A stretch of DNA of 64,000 nucleotides from Streptomyces atratus (GCF_014648655.1 NZ_BMRN01000004.1:186001-250000), one strand, 5' to 3'; positions 33,072 through 43,872 are shown, counted from the stretch's first letter. The notes: generated from the sequence alone by a model not told the origin. Translations and numbers: made by a program.

Positions 33072-34466
33072 ATGGCACCCGGTATTCCTGCCGCCATGGA
33101 ACGACCGCACTTCATCGGCATCGGCGGCGCCGGAATGTCGGGCATTGCGAAGATCCTCACCCAGCGCGGCGCGAAGGTCGCGGGCAGTGACGCCAAGGAG
33201 TCGGGTACGGCCGAGGCGCTGCGTGCGCTGGGGGCGACCGTGCACATCGGGCACGCCGCCGGACATCTGGCGGACGACGCCTCGTGCGTGGTCGTCTCCA
33301 GCGCCATCCGCGCCGACAATCCGGAGCTGGTGCGCGCCGCCGAGCTGTCGATCCCCGTCGTGCACCGCTCCGACGCGCTGGCCTCCCTGATGGGGGGCCT
33401 GCGCGCGATCGCGGTGGCCGGTACGCACGGCAAGACGACCACCACATCGATGCTGGCCGTCGCCCTGTCCGAGCTGAACCTCGACCCCTCGTACGCCATC
33501 GGCGGCGACCTCGCGGGCCCCGGCACCAACGCCGCGCACGGCGAGGGCCAGATCTTCGTCGCCGAGGCGGACGAGAGCGACCGCAGCTTCCAGAAGTACG
33601 ACCCCGAGGTCGCGATCGTCCTCAACGTCGAGCTGGACCACCACGCGAACTACGCCTCGATGGACGAGATCTACGAATCCTTCGAGACGTTCGCAGGCAA
33701 GATCGTCCCCGACGGCACCCTGGTGATCGCCGCCGACCAGCCCGGCGCCGTCGAGCTGACCGAGCGGGTGCGCGCCCTGTCCTCGGTGAAGGTCGTCACC
33801 TACGGCGAGTCCGAGACCGCCGACGTACGCGTCCACAAGGTCACCCCGCGCGGTCTGACCAGCGAGGTCACGGTCATCCTGAACGGGAAGTACCTCACGT
33901 TCACGGTCTCCGTGCCCGGCCGCCACTACGCCCACAACGCGGTCGCGGCCCTCGCCGCCGGTGTCGCCCTCGGCATCCCGGCCCACAACCTGGCCTCGGC
34001 CCTCGGCAAGTACACCGGGGTCAAGCGCCGCCTCCAGCTCAAGGGCGAGGCCGCGGGCGTGCAGGTCATCGACTCGTACGCACACCATCCCACCGAGATG
34101 ACCGCGGACCTCGAAGCGATGCGCGGCGCCGCATCCGACGCCCGCCTCCTGGTCGTCTTCCAGCCCCACCTCTTCTCCCGCACCCAGGAGCTCGGCGCCG
34201 AGATGGGCCAAGCCCTCGCACTGGCCGACGCCTCCGTGGTCCTGGACATCTATCCGGCCCGCGAGGACCCGATCCCCGGCATCACCAGCGACCTGATCAT
34301 CGACGCCGCGAGGTCCGCGGGCGCCGATGTCACCGCCGTCCACGACAAGGCGGCGGTCCCCGAGGCCATCGCGGGAATGGCGAAGCCCGGCGACCTCGTT
34401 CTCACCATGGGGGCGGGCGACGTCACGGACCTCGGCCCGCAGATCCTGGACCACCTGTCGAGCTGA
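33072..34466 (+). CDS. murC: UDP-N-acetylmuramate-L-alanine ligase
   Basis: 464 aa Mur ligase. The N-terminal UDP-binding domain has FIGIGGAGMSGIAKIL; the central ATPase has AVAGTHGKTTTTSM and VAEADESDRSF, then NVELDHHANY; the C-terminal domain carries DSYAHHPTEM and LLVVFQPHLFSRT. It adds L-Ala to UDP-MurNAc, the first cytoplasmic peptide step of peptidoglycan synthesis. As in other streptomycetes, murC lies outside the dcw cluster. The start may be the ATG at 33072 or the one 24 bp downstream. msrB follows after 9 bp. Confidence 0.96.
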   Translation: MAPGIPAAMERPHFIGIGGAGMSGIAKILTQRGAKVAGSDAKESGTAEALRALGATVHIGHAAGHLADDASCVVVSSAIRADNPELVRAAELSIPVVHRSDALASLMGGLRAIAVAGTHGKTTTTSMLAVALSELNLDPSYAIGGDLAGPGTNAAHGEGQIFVAEADESDRSFQKYDPEVAIVLNVELDHHANYASMDEIYESFETFAGKIVPDGTLVIAADQPGAVELTERVRALSSVKVVTYGESETADVRVHKVTPRGLTSEVTVILNGKYLTFTVSVPGRHYAHNAVAALAAGVALGIPAHNLASALGKYTGVKRRLQLKGEAAGVQVIDSYAHHPTEMTADLEAMRGAASDARLLVVFQPHLFSRTQELGAEMGQALALADASVVLDIYPAREDPIPGITSDLIIDAARSAGADVTAVHDKAAVPEAIAGMAKPGDLVLTMGAGDVTDLGPQILDHLSS

Positions 34467-34475
34467 GGGAGCGAC

Positions 34476-34883
34476 GTGTCGTACGACATCGAGAAGCCGG
34501 ACGAGCAGTGGCGGGCGGAGCTGACGCCCGCCGAGTACGCGGTCCTGCGCCAGGCCGGCACCGAACCCGCCTTCGTCGGCGAGTACACCGACACCAAGAC
34601 CACGGGCGTCTACTCCTGCCGCGCCTGTGACGCGGAGCTGTTCCGCTCCGACACCAAATTCGAGTCGCACTGCGGCTGGCCGTCCTTCTACGACCCGAAG
34701 GACACGGACGCGGTCGAACTGATCCAGGACCGCAGCCACGGCATGGTCCGTACCGAGGTCCGCTGTGCCCGCTGCGGATCGCACCTCGGCCATGTCTTCG
34801 AGGGTGAGGGCTACCCGACCCCGACGGACCAGCGGTACTGCATCAACTCGATCTCACTGCGCCTGACGCCCGACGAGGGCTGA
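34476..34883 (+). CDS. msrB: Peptide-methionine (R)-S-oxide reductase
   Basis: 135 aa. Structural zinc is held by the two CxxC pairs in YSCRACDAEL and VRCARCGSHLGH. The catalytic Cys is in QRYCINSISL, and SHCGWPSF and GHVFEGEG are the family blocks. It reduces Met-R-sulfoxide in proteins using thioredoxin. GTG start 9 bp after the murC stop with GAGGGAGCGAC upstream, so it is co-transcribed with murC. Confidence 0.95.
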   Translation: MSYDIEKPDEQWRAELTPAEYAVLRQAGTEPAFVGEYTDTKTTGVYSCRACDAELFRSDTKFESHCGWPSFYDPKDTDAVELIQDRSHGMVRTEVRCARCGSHLGHVFEGEGYPTPTDQRYCINSISLRLTPDEG

Positions 34884-34900
34884 CGGCCACGCGACCTGAG

Positions 34901-34929
34901 CGAGGGCTGACGCCGGGCGTCAGCCCTCG
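34901..34929. terminator. 12-bp stem between msrB and the facing gene
   Basis: CGAGGGCTGACG (34901-34912) and its exact complement (34918-34929) surround CCGGG between convergent genes; the right arm includes the opposite stop codon. The GACGAGGGCTGACG string also occurs at the end of msrB, a short local duplication. Confidence 0.65.
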
Positions 34930-35390
34930 TCCTCGCTCTCGGGGTTCTCCGGCCGCAGCAGCGGGTGGGCGATCCCCGGGAAGACCCTGGCCCGCACGAC
35001 CGGCTCCGCGGACCCGCCCTGGACGACCGTCTCGGCGACACCCCATGGCCGGCCGGGCAGCACGACCGTCAGGATGTACGAGGACGCGCAGCCCGTGCAG
35101 TCGTAACGGTCCGCCCAGGTCTCCACGTCCGTGACACTACCGGGGTAGCGCGCCACATGCCGGTGCAGCGCGTGGCAGCGCTCGCACCGCTCGCCAGGCT
35201 CGCACGTACCACCGCAGGGGCACGGAACGTCGAACGAGTCGGCGGGACGCCAGCGCTGGGTGAGGACGGCCTCACGCGTGGCGCCCATGTCCTTCATCGC
35301 CTTCAGGTTGCGGGCGGCGACGTTGTACGACTCGCCGGTCGCGGCCATCCGGTCCCGGATGACGTCCTTGCGTCCACGGTTCGTCGTCAT
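34920..35390 (-). CDS. Conserved hypothetical protein with Cys pairs
   Basis: 156 aa. The N-terminus is basic and helical (MTTNRGRKDVIRDRMAATGE, AARNLKAMKDMG). The middle has cysteine motifs CPCGGTCEPGERCERC and DCTGCASSY, which could hold one or two zinc ions. The C-terminus is acidic. The combination of a helical basic part and Cys motifs suggests a nucleic-acid or protein-binding adaptor, but no family is recognised. ATG start; monocistronic; convergent with msrB. Confidence 0.7.
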   Translation of the reverse strand: MTTNRGRKDVIRDRMAATGESYNVAARNLKAMKDMGATREAVLTQRWRPADSFDVPCPCGGTCEPGERCERCHALHRHVARYPGSVTDVETWADRYDCTGCASSYILTVVLPGRPWGVAETVVQGGSAEPVVRARVFPGIAHPLLRPENPESEDEG

Positions 35391-35744
35391 GGCTTCCTCA
35401 TCTGTTCCTCTGGCGGTTCACGCAGTCCGTCAGGAGGCCCACGAGATCGTGCCTTCTACGGTACCGGTCGCTCCGAGGGAGCCGTGACGTATGTCCGGCC
35501 GGGTCCGGAAGCTCAGGGCGGGGACGGTTCGGGAGCGGGCGTCTGCGGGCCGATCCACGAGATCCGCACCGTCCCCGGAGGCAATGGCCTCGGCGATCCG
35601 CGCAGCGGTGCCGGCTGCCGCAGGCTTGCTGGAACGGCATGCTGTCCGGGAACGCCCACTCACCGCCCTGCTACGCACGAGCGATTGGAATTCTTTCCGG
35701 TCACGCCACTATGAACCTATGCGCCCTCTCGCTACCCTCCGCGC
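35391..35744. other. Intergenic region without a recognised gene
   Basis: A 354-bp gap between divergent genes. Short frames on both strands show no family signature. The last ~60 bp before 35745 are somewhat less GC-rich (TTGGAATTCTTTCCGG) and may hold the rightward promoter. Confidence 0.45.
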
Positions 35745-36824
35745 ATGATTTCCACGGTTGTCTGGGGTACCGGCAACGTCGGCCGCGCGGCGATCCGTGC
35801 CGTCGACGCCCATCCGGCGCTGACGCTCACTGCCGTGCTCGTCCACAACCCCGACAAGGTCGGCCGCGACGCGGGCGACCTCGGAGGGCTCGACCGCGGT
35901 CTGGGGGTTGCCGCGACCGACGACATCGACAGTGTGCTGGCCGCCGGTCCCCGAGCGGTGGTGTACGCGGCGTCCGGCGACATTCGCCCCGACGAGGCCC
36001 TCACCGACATCATCAGGGCGATCCGGGGCGGAGCCGTAGTCGTCACCCCTGCGGTGTACGCGCTCTACGACCAGCTGGGCGCCCCGCCGGAGTTGCGGGA
36101 TCCGGTGCTGGCCGCCATCGCTGAGGGCGGCGGCTCGCTGTTCGTCTCCGGTGTCGACCCCGGCTGGGGCAACGACGTGCTGCCGCTGCTGATCAGCGGA
36201 CTCGGCACCACCGTGGACGTGATCCGCTGTCAGGAGATCTTCGACTACTCCACCTACGACCAGGAGGACTCCGTCCGGTACTTGGTCGGCATGGGACAGC
36301 CGATGGACTATGAGCCGCTGATGCTTGCGCCGACGGTCCCCACGATGGTCTGGGGCGGCCAGGTGCGGCTGATGGCCAGGGCCCTGGGCGTCGAACTCGA
36401 CGACATCCGCGAGACGTTGGACCGGCGCCCTCTTGAGACCACGGTGAGTACCAGGACGATGGGCGAGTTCGAGGCGGGCACCCAGGGCGCTGTCCGGTTC
36501 GAGGTGCAAGGCATCGTCGAGGGCGAACCCCGCATCGTCATCGAGCACATCACGCGCATCCATCGGTCCTGCGCACCGGACTGGCCGACGCCGCCCGACG
36601 GCGACGGCGCACACCGGGTGGTCATCGAGGGTCGCCCGCGCATCGAGGTCACGGTCGAGGCCACCGACGAGGGCGAGAACCGGTCCGCGGGCGGGAACGC
36701 CACCGCAGTCGGCAGGCTCGTGAGCGCCATCGACTGGCTTGTGGGCGCGGAACCCGGACTTTACGACGCGCTCGACGTCCCACTGCGCCCCGCGGTCGGC
36801 AGGCTCGGAAGGAGACAACGATGA
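35745..36824 (+). CDS. NAD(P)-dependent dehydrogenase of the dihydrodipicolinate-reductase-like family
   Basis: 359 aa. The N-terminal Rossmann motif VVWGTGNVGRAAIRAVD is followed by ALTLTAVLVHNPDKVGRDAG and a C-terminal alpha/beta domain with VSGVDPGWGNDVLPLL. It resembles 2,4-diaminopentanoate dehydrogenase-type proteins, which share the DapB fold but act on other substrates. The lysine-pathway DapB signature is not evident, so a biosynthetic DapB role is unlikely. It overlaps the downstream CMD-family gene by ATGA, so the two act together. Confidence 0.75.
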   Translation: MISTVVWGTGNVGRAAIRAVDAHPALTLTAVLVHNPDKVGRDAGDLGGLDRGLGVAATDDIDSVLAAGPRAVVYAASGDIRPDEALTDIIRAIRGGAVVVTPAVYALYDQLGAPPELRDPVLAAIAEGGGSLFVSGVDPGWGNDVLPLLISGLGTTVDVIRCQEIFDYSTYDQEDSVRYLVGMGQPMDYEPLMLAPTVPTMVWGGQVRLMARALGVELDDIRETLDRRPLETTVSTRTMGEFEAGTQGAVRFEVQGIVEGEPRIVIEHITRIHRSCAPDWPTPPDGDGAHRVVIEGRPRIEVTVEATDEGENRSAGGNATAVGRLVSAIDWLVGAEPGLYDALDVPLRPAVGRLGRRQR

Positions 36825-37300
36825 ACATCGATATCCCCGAAGGCAAGGATGCGATCGAGTACGTGTGGGGGGAGATGATCCCCGGGATCGGGATCGCCGC
36901 CGCGAATTTCTCGATGTCGGTGTATGCCCACACGACCCTCGGACTACGCGAGTTCGAGGCCGCGCGGTTGCGGATTGCACAGATCAACGGGTGCATGTTC
37001 TGCCTCGATTGGCGGACCGAGCGGGACGGAGCGAAGGTCGAGGAGGAGTTCGCCGACGCGGTGGCCCACTGGCGCACCACCGACGCCTTCGACGACCGGA
37101 CCCGGTTGGCCGCCGAGTACGCCGAGCGGTACGCCCTGGATCACCACGGCCTCGACGACGAGTTCTGGACCCGGATGACCGCGCACTACAGTCAGCCCGA
37201 GATCGTGGAGCTGAGCATGAGCATCGGCTCGTGGCTGGCGTTCGGCCGGCTCAACCATGTGCTGGGCCTCGACACCGTGTGCGCGCTGCCCGGGCGCTGA
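36821..37300 (+). CDS. Carboxymuconolactone decarboxylase / AhpD-like protein
   Basis: 159 aa all-helical protein. FEAARLRIAQINGCMFCLDW contains the CxxC redox pair of the AhpD subgroup, and SQPEIVELSMSIGSWLAFGRLN forms the second conserved helix. AhpD-like members use the CxxC and a nearby acid/His relay to reduce hydroperoxides; other members act in aromatic or lactone chemistry. Four-base overlap with the upstream dehydrogenase indicates translational coupling. It converges on the cholesterol oxidase gene across a strong hairpin. Confidence 0.85.
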   Translation: MNIDIPEGKDAIEYVWGEMIPGIGIAAANFSMSVYAHTTLGLREFEAARLRIAQINGCMFCLDWRTERDGAKVEEEFADAVAHWRTTDAFDDRTRLAAEYAERYALDHHGLDDEFWTRMTAHYSQPEIVELSMSIGSWLAFGRLNHVLGLDTVCALPGR

Positions 37301-37305
37301 AGGGT

Positions 37306-37338
37306 CCGGGGCCGGTCGGTGAGCCCGCCCGGCCCCGG
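37306..37338. terminator. Bidirectional hairpin between CMD and cholesterol oxidase genes
   Basis: A perfect 10-bp stem (CCGGGGCCGG at 37306-37315, complement at 37329-37338) with a 13-nt loop between convergent genes. Confidence 0.65.
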
Positions 37339-37353
37339 GCTTCGATCTCACCG

Positions 37354-39033
<1,680 letters not shown>

Positions 39034-39173
39034 CTACTGTCGATTGCGTGCAAAGTCACGACATACTTATGGGTAACTTCTGCCTGATCACGGACTCAGG
39101 GAAGCGCGGTCCGGCACAACTGACGCCCGCGGGTTGCCCGAGGAATCGCGACCTCTTGCTGCCCTGGGCTTGG

Positions 39174-41609
39174 CTACGACCGCCGCACCCGTGCCGTCAG
39201 CCTGCTGCCGAGCCGTCTGCCGAAGCCGCCCGGCCGGTTCCATGCCCGGAACGCCTCCGCCGTGCGGCTGCTGCCCGTGCGCTCGGCGGCCTCCTCCACG
39301 GCAGCCACCTCACCGGCGGACAGTCCGCGCGCCACAGGCCGCAGCACCTCCTCCAGCAACGCCGCCCGGGTCTCGTTCCAGGCGCGGCCCGCATGCGGGT
39401 GGGAGCTCCAGACGGTGAAGCAGTCGGCCACATAGGCAGGTTCGGAACGCAGCCGGCCGAGGACCGTGTCCTGGCGGGCGGCCCTGCCGTAGGCCGCGAT
39501 GAGGTCCGCGTCGTCGCTGTGGACGAACGCGTACAGTTCGGCCTCGGGCCGGTCCGGAGCGAGCAGCCTCCCGGCCAGGGCGCCGAACGCCTGGTCGCGC
39601 ACGCCCGGCTCCACCGGGTCGGCCCCGGCGCACAGCTTCCGGGCCCGTTCCGCCCAGCCGGGCTCCGCCGCCCCCGACCGCACGTCCCGCGCGAACTCCA
39701 GGAGCAGCAGGGCGCCGCGCACCCGCGCGTCGATCTCCTGCGGGAAGCCGCGCAGCAGGTCATGGGCGAGTTCGGGGGCCTCCTCGTCGTCGGCGGGGGC
39801 GCCGAGCGCCGCCGCGACGAGAACGGACCACGTACCGGCCGTACGGTGCGCGTCGGAGGTGGTCCCGCCGAGCAGCAGCCGCGCCTCGCCCGCTGTGGGC
39901 GTGTCCTCGCCCCAGACCAGCCCCACTGCCGTGCGCAGCACCAGTGGTTCGGTGAAGGGTGACATTCCACCGGCGCGGAGCACCGTGTGCAGCACCTTCA
40001 CCCGGTCGCCGTCGCCCGCCCTGACGTCCGGTGCCGCCGCGCACATCCGCAAATGCGGCAGCGCCTGTGTCCCGGTGAACGGCAGGGCGACACCGGTCAG
40101 CAGCCGCTCCGTTCCCGCCGGATCGTGAGGGGCGATCCGGTCCAGCTCGCCCAGCAGCGCGGTACGGACATCGAACTGTTCGTCCAGGAGGTCGAGCAGC
40201 ACCGGCCCGCAGCCGGCCACCCCTTCGCCCAGCAGGCACCGGGCCATCCGGTGTACGACATCGGGGAGCAGATCCGCGCAGTCCACGTCGAGCAGCCGCG
40301 CGATCCGCAGCAGTTGCACGGTGCGCGCCACGCTGCGGCCGGGCACGGTGGGCGCACCGGTGGCGAGTTCGGTACGGAGGTCGTCGCCCAGGGCCGTGAC
40401 GAGTGCGGCGGAGGCACGCTCCCCGGCCGGTTCGGCGAAGGCCGAGCGCGCGGGGGGTTCGAGTGTGACATCGCCTCCGTGTACCGCCTCCGTCACCAGC
40501 AGAGCGGCGAGCGATGCGGCCGTGGCGGCGGGCGACCGCCCATCGAGTGCGGTCAACAGCCGTGCAACGGAGGCGAGTTCGGTGCTCGTGCGGTCGATGC
40601 CTGGGGCGGTCAGCGCGTCGGTCAGCAGCCATGTCCGCTCCTCGTCCAGCGCGTACGGCCGCTCGGCGGCCCAGTCGGCGGCCGCGGCGCGTTCGACGGG
40701 GCCGAGCGCGACGCCCGCGCAGAGTGCCGTGACGGCGAGCGGTCCGGCGGCGAAGGGCTCTCCGGGCAGCTCCGCCGCCGCCCGGAACAGCTCCGGGGAC
40801 CGACTCCGCCAGATCCGGGCGCAGGTCTCGGCCCAGGCGTCGTCCGCCGGCCCCGCTGGGCGTGGCCCGGTGCTGTTGTGCACCCGGAGCCCGTGCCCGT
40901 CGTCGGAGTGGTTCGGTTCCGGTGCGTCCTGCGGCAGCACTCCGACAACCCGGTGCGGAGACTGCGCCGGGCGGCGCGTGTAGGTCGTGAAGGTCAGCCG
41001 CCGGGCGTTCTCCGGCGGGAGGACGGCCCCGGCCAGGGCGATCCACCGGGCCACATCGGCGCTCTGCCGCTCCACGAGAACCACGCGCGTCGACGACGAT
41101 TCCTCGCTCGCCCGGCGCAGGTCGGCGAAGACTGCCGCCAGCCAGGGGCTCCGGGAGACCGCGAAGTCGTTCAGCGCCTCCGGCCCGAAGGCGGCGGAGG
41201 CGGGCAGGGAAGCCATTCGGCCGGGCGTGCCGCCGTCCGGTGTGGTGGAGGCCCAGTTCGGTGACCGCCAGGCCGTGATCGCCGGCACATCGCCCGGCAG
41301 CCCGGTACCGGCCGGGAGATGTACCGCGTGCGCGTGGAAACGGCCGGCGCCGGGGCCGCCGAGCGCCACCGTACGGCTCAGCAGATGGCTGCCGTCGGAC
41401 AGCGCGCTGAAGCTGAATGCCTCGGGGAACGACCGGAGTTCATCAGTCGTGGGATGGTACGGGGCCCCGGCCGGCGGCTCGTAGCCGAGGAGTTGCTCGG
41501 CCTCGGACAGTACCGGCGTGGGTATACCGGCGCTGACCGCCGTGAACCGTGCGCCGCCCCCGTCGTCCTCCGCAGAGGCAGAGGTGTAGTGCAACTGCGC
41601 GAGGCTCAT
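39174..41609 (-). CDS. GTPase-associated protein 1 (GAP1)-related large protein
   Basis: 811 aa. The N-terminus MSLAQLHYTSASAEDDGGG and LLGYEPPAGAPYHPT match what I recall of the GAP1-N2 domain, followed by a GAP1-M-like region (VVLVERQSADVARWIALAG, LTFTTYTRRP) and a long helical-repeat half (many Leu/Ala helices). Such proteins are described in conserved actinobacterial conflict or signalling islands together with GTPases and vWA or kinase partners. None of those partners lies beside it here. No enzyme motif, signal peptide or membrane segment is visible. It begins close to an untranslated repeat copy at 41810. Confidence 0.72.
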   Translation of the reverse strand: MSLAQLHYTSASAEDDGGGARFTAVSAGIPTPVLSEAEQLLGYEPPAGAPYHPTTDELRSFPEAFSFSALSDGSHLLSRTVALGGPGAGRFHAHAVHLPAGTGLPGDVPAITAWRSPNWASTTPDGGTPGRMASLPASAAFGPEALNDFAVSRSPWLAAVFADLRRASEESSSTRVVLVERQSADVARWIALAGAVLPPENARRLTFTTYTRRPAQSPHRVVGVLPQDAPEPNHSDDGHGLRVHNSTGPRPAGPADDAWAETCARIWRSRSPELFRAAAELPGEPFAAGPLAVTALCAGVALGPVERAAAADWAAERPYALDEERTWLLTDALTAPGIDRTSTELASVARLLTALDGRSPAATAASLAALLVTEAVHGGDVTLEPPARSAFAEPAGERASAALVTALGDDLRTELATGAPTVPGRSVARTVQLLRIARLLDVDCADLLPDVVHRMARCLLGEGVAGCGPVLLDLLDEQFDVRTALLGELDRIAPHDPAGTERLLTGVALPFTGTQALPHLRMCAAAPDVRAGDGDRVKVLHTVLRAGGMSPFTEPLVLRTAVGLVWGEDTPTAGEARLLLGGTTSDAHRTAGTWSVLVAAALGAPADDEEAPELAHDLLRGFPQEIDARVRGALLLLEFARDVRSGAAEPGWAERARKLCAGADPVEPGVRDQAFGALAGRLLAPDRPEAELYAFVHSDDADLIAAYGRAARQDTVLGRLRSEPAYVADCFTVWSSHPHAGRAWNETRAALLEEVLRPVARGLSAGEVAAVEEAAERTGSSRTAEAFRAWNRPGGFGRRLGSRLTARVRRS

Positions 41610-42014
41610 GCGTCGGCCCTCTTCGTCCTTGCCGCGAACGTCCCCGTACCGTCAGCACGCCCGCTCCGTCGGCCGTCGAGGGCAGGCCGTCCGGGCGCAG
41701 CGACGACCCCGGCGGGGAGCGGTCCGCAATCGCGGGAGCGACGCTATCAAGGCGCACCGCTCCCGCATGCACCGTGCCGGAAGGTCGCCCGGGGCATCCT
41801 TTGCCGGGGCGTTCAGTCCAACGGGACGGTACGCAGGGCCCGTACGCCCGGCACGGTCGGAGTTTTGACGTTCAGCCGGCCCTTGTGGGCCACCCAAGGC
41901 GCCGAGAGGTGAAACCACACCCATCATGACAGTTCAGCGGCCCTTTTTCGTAGGACCGACGGCACAGCTCAGGAGCCTTGTCCCGCCCTGTTTCCGGCTC
42001 TCAGAATCACCGTC
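41610..42014. other. Intergenic region containing one copy of a ~54-bp direct repeat
   Basis: A 405-bp gap between divergent genes. It holds repeat copy A (41810-41863) and probably promoters in both directions. No full gene is supported. Confidence 0.5.
41810..41863 (+). repeat. Imperfect direct repeat, copy A
   Basis: Matches copy B (43324-43377) with about 8 mismatches and one indel; both read S-N-x-T-V-R-x-A-R-T-P in one frame. The two copies flank the gene at 42015-43283. Confidence 0.7.
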
Positions 42015-43283
42015 ATGAATCATTCCGAGAACGTCGATCAGGACGCGGTGCTGCGAGCACGGACGATGCTGCTCGGATCCGGTGGGCTGAGCGTCGAGCA
42101 AGAGATCGACGCGTACCGGGTGCTGGCCGAGGTGAGCCCGCTGACCTACATGCCGAAGCTGTCCAAGGCACTGGTCTCGTTCGGTTACGCGCCGGAGTTC
42201 CGGGACCGCCCGGACATACAACTGGCCCTGCACACCGAGGCGGTGGCCGCCGCCCGGCGGATCGGCGCGCAGGAGCCCAAGAGGACGGAATTGCTCATCG
42301 ACGCCCTGACCCCCTACCAGCGTTTGCTCTACACCGCGGGCCGGCGGACGGAGGGCTTCGCGATCTGTGAGGAGATGGCGGAGGCCGGGCGGCAGGGGTT
42401 CGAGCGGGGGCAGGTGCCGAGCCCCGTCTACGGGCACGGGCGGCTGGCCGCCGTACTGGCCGAGGACGGACGTCACCGGGAGGCTGCGGAGATCTGCGGG
42501 AGGATCGTCCGGGCCGCACGCTCGGAAGAGCCGTCCGATGTCTCCTTCTGGACCGTGGTCGAATGGGCGGCCGAACTGGACGCCGCCGGACTTCACGACG
42601 CGGCCCTGGACGCCTTCGCGGACATGGTGGACGCCTGCCGCCGAAAACTCGATGCCGGGAGCACGTCGCCGGCCATCCTGACGTGGGAACTGGTCCGCCA
42701 TTCCCAGATGCTGGATGCGGCCGGGCGCAGGGCCGGGGCCGGGGCGGCCAGGAAAGAGGCTCTCGGCCTTCTTGCCGAGCTGGGGGAGACGGGGGAGCGC
42801 AAGAGCTGGAGCAACATCCTCTCCTGGTGGACCATGCTGCTCGGCCTGTCGGGCCGGGCGGAGGAGCCGGCGGCATCGGCCCGGACACCCGCGCCGCCGT
42901 TCGGTTCCACCCTCTGGTCGGGCGACACCAGGCAGGCGTACTTCGAGGGCCTCCCCGCCCTCGAAGAGGAGGCCGCCCGCCTGACCGAGGCGGCCGCGGC
43001 CGACCCCCGCCGCCATCTCCCGGGGCTGATCGCCACCCACCGCAGGATGACCATCCGTTCGGCGCTCCAGCGGGAGAACCGCACCCATCGCATCCTGAAG
43101 CCGCTCCGGCCGGTCTTCGACGAGGGTGTGGCATTCGCCCGCCGCCTGGACGGCCTGGGCGCGCAGGAGGGCCGGGCCCTGCTGGCCAGGGCCCTGACCG
43201 ACCGTTCCATGTTCCTCCTCGCCGCCAAGCAGTACGGCGAGGCCCACGACGACTTCCTCGTGGTCACGACCCTGCTGGACTGA
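42015..43283 (+). CDS. Hypothetical helical-repeat (TPR-like) protein
   Basis: 422 aa, predicted almost entirely alpha-helical, with repeated paired helices (ELLIDALTPYQRLLYTAGRR, GRLAAVLAEDGRHREAAEICG, AAELDAAGLHDAALDAFADM, ARKEALGLLAELGETGE), suggesting TPR-type repeats for protein binding. No catalytic motif, signal or membrane segment is visible and I do not recognise the family. The coding pattern is typical of the host. It is flanked by an imperfect direct repeat and followed by broken RCC1 sequences, so its arrival may have disrupted an older gene. Confidence 0.7.
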   Translation: MNHSENVDQDAVLRARTMLLGSGGLSVEQEIDAYRVLAEVSPLTYMPKLSKALVSFGYAPEFRDRPDIQLALHTEAVAAARRIGAQEPKRTELLIDALTPYQRLLYTAGRRTEGFAICEEMAEAGRQGFERGQVPSPVYGHGRLAAVLAEDGRHREAAEICGRIVRAARSEEPSDVSFWTVVEWAAELDAAGLHDAALDAFADMVDACRRKLDAGSTSPAILTWELVRHSQMLDAAGRRAGAGAARKEALGLLAELGETGERKSWSNILSWWTMLLGLSGRAEEPAASARTPAPPFGSTLWSGDTRQAYFEGLPALEEEAARLTEAAAADPRRHLPGLIATHRRMTIRSALQRENRTHRILKPLRPVFDEGVAFARRLDGLGAQEGRALLARALTDRSMFLLAAKQYGEAHDDFLVVTTLLD

Positions 43284-43323
43284 CGGGAACAGAACGGCGG
43301 ACGGGCCACAGAGGCGTGCGGGC

Positions 43324-43377
43324 GCGCTCATTCCAACGTGACGGTGCGCAGTGCCCGTACGCCGGCGCGGTCGGGGT
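43324..43377 (+). repeat. Imperfect direct repeat, copy B
   Basis: The partner of copy A at 41810-41863 (~84% identical by eye). It forms the beginning of the RCC1-like fragment that follows. Confidence 0.7.
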
Positions 43378-43587
43378 TCCGCAACACGCCACAGAAGGTC
43401 AAGGACCTCACCGACGTAGTCTCCATCTCCGTCGGTTGCTACCACGTCCTTGCCCTCACGGCGGACGGCGCCGTCAAGTCCTGGGGCTGCAACGGCTTCG
43501 GTCAGCTCGGCAACGACTCCCTGATCGACAGCAACGTTCCGGTCGACGTTCTCCAGCTCTCCGCGGCCGCCGCCGTTCCGGCGCTGG
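43338..43587 (+). pseudogene. RCC1-repeat protein fragment
   Basis: One RCC1-type repeat survives: VVSISVGCYHVLALTADGAVK followed by SWGCNGFGQLGNDSL and NVPVDV. RCC1 proteins need about seven such blades to close a propeller, so this is a remnant. The reading frame then runs into sequence that codes sensibly only in another frame. The upstream part begins with the direct repeat copy B. Confidence 0.7.
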
Positions 43588-43872
43588 CCGGGCCTCACCG
43601 GTGCGTCCACGGCCAACGCGGTGCCCGGCACGGTCTCCGGCGACGGCGGCAACCGCATCGGCACCCTGCGTGGCAACGGCGATGCCCACGTGAAGGAGGG
43701 CGGCCTCAGCGCGACCTGGGTCCGGGAGGCCGACGACGTCAGGCAGATCGCCCTGTCCGGCAAGCGCATCGGCGTCCTCAAGGGCGACGGCGACGCGCGG
43801 GTCAAGGAAGGCGGCCTGAAGGCGACGTGGGTCCTGGAGGCTGACAACGTCACCGAGCTGGCGCTGTCCTGA
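43588..43872 (+). pseudogene. Fragment of a tandem-repeat protein
   Basis: In a different frame from the RCC1 remnant: after GLTGASTANAVPGTVSGDGG come two ~30-residue repeats of the type NRIGTLRGNGDAHVKEGGL / KRIGVLKGDGDARVKEGGL, each ending SATWV- or KATWVLEADNV. The repeats end with a normal stop at 43870-43872. No own start or signal sequence remains, so this is the C-terminal part of a lost gene. Confidence 0.6.

Noticed and set aside
35430..35748. Short frames on both strands in the 35.4-35.7 kb gap
   Set aside because: Arg/Ala/Ser-rich frames without conserved motif, start context or neighbour logic.
41934..43853. 639-codon minus-strand frame with repeated segments opposite the helical-repeat gene
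   Set aside because: The repeats are the complement of the plus-strand repeat-protein fragment; the rest has no motifs and the plus strand is the better coding frame.
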